DNA of 64,000 bases from an uncultured Pelagibacteraceae bacterium. Its GTDB lineage: Bacteria > Pseudomonadota > Alphaproteobacteria > Pelagibacterales > Pelagibacteraceae. Location: positions 62,001 through 126,000 of the forward strand of contig CACHKE010000001.1 in assembly GCA_902580335.1 (NCBI GenBank), read 5' to 3'. Of the stretch, positions 57,848-64,000 are shown one piece after another (positions within the stretch are counted from its first letter, which is position 1; each line of letters starts with the position of its first letter). The translations under genes were made by a program, and so were the position numbers. The notes beneath the pieces were generated by a model. That model was not told the origin of the DNA, ran no database searches, and saw only the letters and a program-made list of their open reading frames with translations.

Positions 57848-59670
57848 GCTGCAGCGCCTGATTTTTCACTTCTCTTTCTTTCATGCGGATCGAGAATGGC
57901 TTTTCTTAATCTACAAGAGGCTGGAGTGATTTCCAAAGCCTCATCAGTATTTAACATGCTTAATTGCTCTGCTATGGACATTTTTCTTACTGGTGTTAGA
58001 ACGACATTTTCATCTGTACCTTGTGTTCTCATATTAGTTAATTTTTTGCCCTTCATAACATTAATAATCATATCTCCAGGTTTAGGAGATAATCCCACAA
58101 TCATACCTGGATAAACAGGATCATTGTGAGTTACAAACATCTCACCTCTTGCCTGTAAATTAAATATCGCGAATGCAACAGCTTTTCCTTGTTCCATTGA
58201 AATAAGTGCACCATTTCTTCTACCTTCCATTTCTCCCTCAAATGGTCCATAGTCATGAAAAATTCTGTTTATTACACCATTACCTTTTGTAAGTGTTAGA
58301 AACCGACTTGTGTATCCCATTAAACCTCTTGTTGGTGCATGAAAGATTAATCTTTTTTTATTTTTACCAGTATCTTTTAGTTCTATTAATTTACCCTTTC
58401 TTCTATTCATGGAGTCTATAATTTTTGATGAGTGTTCCTCATCTAGATCCATAGTTATTTCTTCTATTGGTTCAAGTTTGTTACCATTTTCATCTTTTTT
58501 ATAGAGAACTTTTGGGGGACTAACAGTCATTTCAAAACCTTCTCTTCTCATTTGAGTTAGTAAAATTTCTAACATTAATTCGCCTCGACCGCTTACAACG
58601 AAAGAATCGTTTCCTTCATTTTCTGTAAAAGTAATTCCAACATTATTCTGCGCTTCTTGAGTCAATCTGTCTCTTATCTGAGTACTTGTAAGCTTTTTAC
58701 CCTCAGTTCCTGCAAGAGGGGATGTATTTACAGTAATAGTAATTGACATTGTTGGTGGATCGATTGGAGTAGCTTTAATAGGATCATTTACCTCAAGATC
58801 ACAAATTGTGTCAGCAACATTTGCTTTTTCTAAACCAGCGACAACTACAATATCTCCCGCCTCACCGATTTCGATTGGTACTTTTTTTGTGCCCTCATAC
58901 CTAAAAATTTTAGTAAGTCTTCCTTCATCAACTTTTTCACCTTTTAGATTTATTGCCTTGATCGATTGATTAGCTTTTGCGGTTCCTTGAGCAATTTTTC
59001 CGACCAAGCTTCTCCCTAAGAAATTGTCAGCGTAAAGAAGAGTAGACAACATTGCAAAGGGTTTTGTTTTATCAAGTTCAGCAGGTTTTACATGATCAAT
59101 AATTTGATCTAATAAAGGATTTAAATTTTCTTTTGGACCATCAATTTCTTTATCAGCCCAACCAGATCTTCCACTCGCATATAAAACAGGAAAGTCTAGT
59201 TGTTCTTCATTTGCATCTAAACTTACGAATAAATCAAAAGTTTCATCTAAAACTTCATTGGCTCTTTGATCTGATTTATCCAATTTATTGATTACAACAA
59301 TTGGTTTTAAGCCTTGTTTTAAAGCTTTAGATAAAACGAATTTTGTTTGAGGCATAACTCCTTCTGCAGAATCAATTAGAAGTAATGCTCCATCTGCCAT
59401 GCTTAAAACTCTTTCAACCTCCGCAGCAAAATCACGGTGACCTGGGGTATCAATAATATTTATTCTTGTATCTTTCCAATTGATAGATGCAGGTTTTGCT
59501 AAAATTGTAATACCTCTTTCTTTTTCAAGCTCGCCTGAGTCCATTAATCTTTCGTCAACAACTTCATTTTCTCTGAATGAACCGCTTTGTTTCATCAGAT
59601 TATCAATTAATGTTGTTTTGCCGTGATCAACGTGTGCGATTATAGTGATGTTTCTAATATTTTTGCTCAT
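57844..59670 (-). CDS. typA: Translational GTPase TypA/BipA
   Basis: Ribosome-binding GTPase important for 50S assembly and growth under stress (608 aa, normal length). G1 is IAHVDHGKTTLIDNL, then ERGITILAKPAS (G2), IDTPGHRDFAAEVERVL (G3) and VINKLDK (G4). The C-terminal domain carries APTRGLMGYTSRFLTLTKG and FEGEMEGRRNGALISME, typical of BipA. A small open frame encoding a basic peptide lies 86 bases upstream on the same strand. Confidence 0.97.
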   Translation of the reverse strand: MSKNIRNITIIAHVDHGKTTLIDNLMKQSGSFRENEVVDERLMDSGELEKERGITILAKPASINWKDTRINIIDTPGHRDFAAEVERVLSMADGALLLIDSAEGVMPQTKFVLSKALKQGLKPIVVINKLDKSDQRANEVLDETFDLFVSLDANEEQLDFPVLYASGRSGWADKEIDGPKENLNPLLDQIIDHVKPAELDKTKPFAMLSTLLYADNFLGRSLVGKIAQGTAKANQSIKAINLKGEKVDEGRLTKIFRYEGTKKVPIEIGEAGDIVVVAGLEKANVADTICDLEVNDPIKATPIDPPTMSITITVNTSPLAGTEGKKLTSTQIRDRLTQEAQNNVGITFTENEGNDSFVVSGRGELMLEILLTQMRREGFEMTVSPPKVLYKKDENGNKLEPIEEITMDLDEEHSSKIIDSMNRRKGKLIELKDTGKNKKRLIFHAPTRGLMGYTSRFLTLTKGNGVINRIFHDYGPFEGEMEGRRNGALISMEQGKAVAFAIFNLQARGEMFVTHNDPVYPGMIVGLSPKPGDMIINVMKGKKLTNMRTQGTDENVVLTPVRKMSIAEQLSMLNTDEALEITPASCRLRKAILDPHERKRSEKSGAAA

Positions 59671-59756
59671 AAATCCTGGCTCTTATACCTTAAAAAATTT
59701 TTTTGAAAACTTTAAAAAAACCAAATAAATAAAAGGATTTTGGGCAAAATATGACG

Positions 59757-59873
59757 TTATTTTGTTTTTTTTGCCTTTTCTCTTTTTAATTTTCTCTTTT
59801 CTTTGAGGCTAAGTTTTGGTTTTTTATTAACACTAGAATCTTTAAAAGATTTTCCACTATACCTTTTAGACAT
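59757..59873 (-). CDS. Possible small basic protein (38 aa)
   Basis: An ATG-to-TAA frame encoding a 38-residue peptide starting MSKRYSGKSFKDSSVN and ending in a Lys/Arg-rich segment (LSLKEKRKLKREKAKK). Composition is not random: the first half has Ser/Gly and the second is an amphipathic basic helix. It fills most of the 285-base space between bipA and the FkbM gene. There is no clear Shine-Dalgarno, and I cannot confirm homologues here. A spurious frame in A/T-rich DNA is the alternative. Confidence 0.45.
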   Translation of the reverse strand: MSKRYSGKSFKDSSVNKKPKLSLKEKRKLKREKAKKTK

Positions 59874-59955
59874 AAAATTAATTTATACACAAAATAAATG
59901 TGACTTAAATGAAATATTAATAGATTTATTATTTATTTTCTATAAATCTTTACAA

Positions 59956-60654
59956 ATGGGAAAAGTTTTTGTCCATTTAGGATCAGGAGCAGGTGACCTT
60001 GATAGTAGACAGAATTTTAGATGTGGCTTTACGGAATTTATTAAAAAAAACTCAAATTCTAATGATAAAATATTCTGTGTTGAGGCTAATCCTTTTAATA
60101 TAGAAAAATTAAAAGACTCATATAAAAATTTTCGAAATGTAGAAATTTTTAACTTAGGTATTTCTCTTGAAAAAACTGATCAAATTAAATTCTATTATAC
60201 TGATAAAGATGCTCCTCATTTCCAGGTAACGTCAATTAAAAAAGAACATGTTGAAAGACATTATCCAGGTGAACAGATAAAAAATTTTATTATAAAAGCT
60301 ATTGAGATAAATGATTTCTTTAGAAAAATAGACCAATCTAATATTGATTATTTGAGCATTGATCTTGAAGGAATAGATTTTGAAGTATTAAAATCTATCG
60401 ATTTAGAAAAGTATAATATTAAAAATATATCAATAGAATATTTACATTTAAAAAAATTACAAAAAAAAGATTTGATAAAATATCTATCAAAAAAAGGCTA
60501 CTCGTATTGTGGGTATGGATATGATCACAAAAATTTTGATTATTTGTTTAGAAAGAAAAAAATTTACTGGAATATATTTCTTTCAAAATTGTTTTTGTGG
60601 ATTATAAGCACTAAACACTACAAGTATTTAAATAATATCATAATCAAAAAATAA
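59956..60654 (+). CDS. FkbM-family SAM-dependent methyltransferase
   Basis: 232 aa from the ATG at 59956. A TTG 153 bases upstream would add 51 residues with no domain character and overlap the small minus-strand frame, so I reject it. The core has GKVFVHLGSGAGDLDSRQ (SAM loop), FCVEANPFNIEKL, VEIFNLGISLEKTDQIKFY, and DYLSIDLEGIDFEVLKSIDL, the FkbM pattern. A hydrophobic C-terminal patch is present. The target (sugar, lipid or protein) is unknown. Confidence 0.82.
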   Translation: MGKVFVHLGSGAGDLDSRQNFRCGFTEFIKKNSNSNDKIFCVEANPFNIEKLKDSYKNFRNVEIFNLGISLEKTDQIKFYYTDKDAPHFQVTSIKKEHVERHYPGEQIKNFIIKAIEINDFFRKIDQSNIDYLSIDLEGIDFEVLKSIDLEKYNIKNISIEYLHLKKLQKKDLIKYLSKKGYSYCGYGYDHKNFDYLFRKKKIYWNIFLSKLFLWIISTKHYKYLNNIIIKK

Positions 60655-60681
60655 TCGCTAAAGATTTCAAATTAGTGCAAA

Positions 60682-60709
60682 AAAAAGGGCAGTAAAAACT
60701 GCCCTTTTT
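60682..60709. terminator. Bidirectional rho-independent terminator
   Basis: Stem GGGCAGT / ACTGCCC (60687-60693 and 60698-60704) with an AAAA loop, flanked by an A-run before and five T after, so it reads as a terminator on both strands. It sits between the FkbM gene and groEL, which point at each other. Best-formed terminator in the window. Confidence 0.9.
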
Positions 60710-60735
60710 GAATTTTTGTTTGAGATTAACGGGGA

Positions 60736-62409
<1,674 letters not shown>

Positions 62410-62419
62410 TTAAATTAAA

Positions 62420-62710
62420 TTACTTGCTTGAAATACCCATTATGTCTGATTCTTTCATTATGCTATATTCTTTGCCATCAATTTTGACTTCAGTTCCTGA
62501 CCATTTGCCAAATAAAACTTTATCTCCAACCTTCACATCCATTGGTATGGTTTTACCGTCCTCAGTTTTAGCACCGCCACCAACTGCTACTACTTTACCT
62601 TCTTGAGGTTTTTCCTGTGCTGTATCGGGTATGATTATTCCTCCAGCAGTTTTTTCACTGCTATCCAAAACTTCAATTAAAACTCTATCGTGTAACGGTC
62701 TAAATTTCAT
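62420..62710 (-). CDS. groES: Co-chaperonin GroES
   Basis: 10-kDa lid of the chaperonin (96 aa). Landmarks are [35 protein letters not shown] with the mobile loop (about 17-33), VVAVGGG and [20 protein letters not shown]. The ribosome site AAGGAG lies upstream of the ATG. First gene of groES-groEL, transcribed from an RpoH-like promoter. Confidence 0.98.
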   Translation of the reverse strand: MKFRPLHDRVLIEVLDSSEKTAGGIIIPDTAQEKPQEGKVVAVGGGAKTEDGKTIPMDVKVGDKVLFGKWSGTEVKIDGKEYSIMKESDIMGISSK

Positions 62711-62736
62711 AAATTCTCCTTATTAATATGGTCTTC

Positions 62737-62764
62737 ATATAGAGATTGACCTTACTATTTCAAG
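62737..62764 (-). promoter_or_regulatory. RpoH-like promoter of groES-groEL
   Basis: Minus strand: -35 CTTGAAA (62758-62764), 14-base spacer, -10 TCTATAT (62737-62743). The -10 differs from CCCATAT at two places but fits the looser CYTAT core of alphaproteobacterial RpoH promoters. Transcription would start near 62730, leaving a leader of only about 20 bases. No CIRCE inverted repeat is present. Confidence 0.7.
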
Positions 62765-62833
62765 ATATAGTTAAAAATTAGTTGGTCAAAAAATAAAGGA
62801 AATTAAGGGTTTTATGGTTTATAGATTGATTTG

Positions 62834-63652
62834 ATGACTAAAAATTTAGATAAAGAGGGTCTAAGTTCTATAGTGGACAATTATCAGCTATTTTATGTTG
62901 ACTTGTGGGGAGTAGTCCATAATGGGGTTACTCTACATCTTGAAGCGATAAAAGCGCTTAAAGAAATAAATAAAAAAAAAAAGAAGTATATATTACTCAC
63001 AAATGCACCCAGACCTAATCATGCAGTAAAATCTTTTTTAAAAAAACTAGGCATGGAAAAAGAAATAAGAGAACATGTTTTTACCTCTGGTGAGGCAGCT
63101 CTCATTTATTTAAAAAAAAATTTAGTTAATAAAGCTTTTTTCCACGTCGGCCCACCAAGAGATTTTGATTTATTTAAAGATTTTGCAAAGATGAAATTAA
63201 ATAACATAGATAAATCTGATTATATTTTATGTACAGGATTATTTGATGATCATCACGAAGATTTAAAATACTATAAAAATTTGTTTGAAAAAAATATTGA
63301 AAAAAAAATGATTTGCACCAATCCTGACCTGATCGTTGACAGAGGAAGCACTAGAGAATTTTGTGCTGGTTCGGTTGCAATGATTTTTGAAAAAATGGGT
63401 GGAGAAGTTGTTTACTTTGGCAAACCTTATCCCGAGGTTTATAATCAATCTGCCGATAATAAGAATAAAAAAATTCTGTCCATAGGTGATAATTTAAATA
63501 CTGATATAAAAGGGGCAAATCTTTTAAATTTTGATTCTTTAATAATTTCAAATGGAATTCATAGGGATGAGATCAAAGAAAAAGGAATTGAACAAGTTGC
63601 AAAATCTTACGAAGCAATTTGTAATTATATTCAATCAGAATTGAAATGGTAA
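62834..63652 (+). CDS. HAD-superfamily hydrolase, class IIA (TIGR01459-type)
   Basis: 272 aa from the ATG at 62834 (a TTG just before it is the alternative). Motif I is YVDLWGVVHNG (first Asp nucleophile; DVWGVVHNG type), motif II LLTNAPRP, and the C-terminal GKPYPEVYNQ with ILSIGDNLNTDIKGA is motif III/IV. The TNAPRP and GKPYP segments match the TIGR01459 subgroup seen in alphaproteobacteria, probably a sugar-phosphate or nucleotide phosphatase. It is often next to ribF, as here: its end overlaps the ribF start by seven bases. Confidence 0.87.
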   Translation: MTKNLDKEGLSSIVDNYQLFYVDLWGVVHNGVTLHLEAIKALKEINKKKKKYILLTNAPRPNHAVKSFLKKLGMEKEIREHVFTSGEAALIYLKKNLVNKAFFHVGPPRDFDLFKDFAKMKLNNIDKSDYILCTGLFDDHHEDLKYYKNLFEKNIEKKMICTNPDLIVDRGSTREFCAGSVAMIFEKMGGEVVYFGKPYPEVYNQSADNKNKKILSIGDNLNTDIKGANLLNFDSLIISNGIHRDEIKEKGIEQVAKSYEAICNYIQSELKW

Positions 63653-64000
63653 AATCAAAAAACATATATAAGAATTTTAATATCAACAATAGACACAAAG
63701 ACTCAATTATCCTGATTGGTAACTTTGATGGGGTTCATAAAGGACATCAAAAATTATTTTCGTTAGCTAAGAAATATAAAAAAAAATATTTCTTAAAAAT
63801 TGGTGTGTTGACTTTTGAGCCAATGCCAAAAATGTTTTTTAATAAAAATTTAAATAATTTTAGAATTTCTAGTTTACAACAAAAAATAAATAATCTTAAA
63901 GATCTTAATGTTGACTTTATAATTGTAAAAAAATTTGATAGAAAATTTTCAAAAATAAAATCTTTAATTTTCATTAAAGAAATATTAGGTAAAAAGTTAA
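63646..64000 (+). CDS. ribF: Riboflavin kinase / FAD synthetase (5' part)
   Basis: N-terminal FMN adenylyltransferase part of bifunctional RibF, which makes FMN and FAD from riboflavin. The frame runs off the end of the window after about 118 codons. ILIGNFDGVHKGHQKLFSLA (about 22-41) is the HxGH nucleotidyltransferase signature, followed by GVLTFEPMPKMFF. The start overlaps the preceding HAD gene by seven bases. The C-terminal kinase domain lies outside the window. Confidence 0.93.
   Translation, partial: MVKSKNIYKNFNINNRHKDSIILIGNFDGVHKGHQKLFSLAKKYKKKYFLKIGVLTFEPMPKMFFNKNLNNFRISSLQQKINNLKDLNVDFIIVKKFDRKFSKIKSLIFIKEILGKKL

Noticed and set aside
59803..59955. N-terminal extension of the FkbM methyltransferase from a TTG start
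   Set aside because: The extra 51 residues show no conserved character and the fold begins at the ATG at 59956.
62711..62833. CIRCE operator before groES
   Set aside because: No TTAGCACTC-N9-GAGTGCTAA-like repeat on either strand.

Overview
The window is a continuous stretch of a small, streamlined, very AT-rich bacterial chromosome (about 30% G+C by eye). Gene content and the best-recognised proteins point to a marine alphaproteobacterium of the SAR11 / Candidatus Pelagibacter type. The evidence is very short or overlapping gene borders, lysine/isoleucine/asparagine-rich proteins, a class I lysyl-tRNA synthetase, ChvI/ChvG and RegA regulators, AmgK/MurU muropeptide recycling, and a SAM-II riboswitch before metX. 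I see no insertion sequence, phage, CRISPR array, tRNA or rRNA gene, and no gene-free stretch longer than about 285 bases.

Layout. 1-1223: end of the ATP synthase operon (atpD partial, atpC). 1206-7742, minus strand: rplU-rpmA-obgE-proB-proA-nadD-rsfS-S41 protease-rppH, starting from a strong promoter before rplU. 7807-10245, minus: metX-metW-gloB behind a SAM-II riboswitch. 10440-12418, plus: aromatic aminotransferase and TyrC. 12415-15975, minus: TrkH, an AmpG-like transporter and an NlpC/P60 hydrolase. 16064-19597, plus: class I LysRS, pyrD, rpmB, and a VUT/YhhQ transporter. 19594-22700, minus: a polyamine operon (ornithine/lysine decarboxylase, deoxyhypusine-synthase-like enzyme, agmatinase-like enzyme). 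22849-32477: regA, bioY (minus), polA, chvI-chvG, ahcY-tsaE-amgK-murU. 32455-39443: gpmA, a VanZ-like protein, an SLT-like lipoprotein, an RND efflux pair, sseA, msrA. 39479-44516: a DMT transporter, an AlkA-like glycosylase, a GT17 glycosyltransferase, and a purine phosphoribosyltransferase convergent with an NCS2 purine permease. 44555-50776: hsp20, an oligopeptidase, a J-domain protein, a GT9 glycosyltransferase, a DapA-like lyase and a Cfa-like methyltransferase. 50806-57847: an unusual Lys-rich coiled-coil protein, small membrane proteins, tldD-tldE, and a renalase-like oxidoreductase. 57844-64000: bipA, an FkbM methyltransferase, groEL/groES, a HAD hydrolase, and ribF (partial).

Regulation readable in the DNA is the most interesting part. 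hsp20 has a near-consensus sigma-32 (RpoH) promoter followed by a short leader whose last hairpin traps the ribosome binding site in the pairing pattern typical of ROSE RNA thermometers. groES has a second RpoH-like promoter with the same 14-base spacer but no thermometer and no CIRCE operator. metX has a consensus-like promoter, a SAM-II aptamer and an immediately following U8 tract. rplU and rpmB have clear housekeeping promoters.

Themes: cell-wall turnover and recycling genes recur at several loci (NlpC/P60, AmpG, AmgK-MurU, SLT-like lipoprotein). Methionine/SAM metabolism is covered by metX/metW, ahcY and msrA. Protein quality control is covered by GroESL, Hsp20, the J-domain protein, the oligopeptidase, the S41 protease and TldD/E. 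All identifications come from reading sequence motifs; no database search was run.
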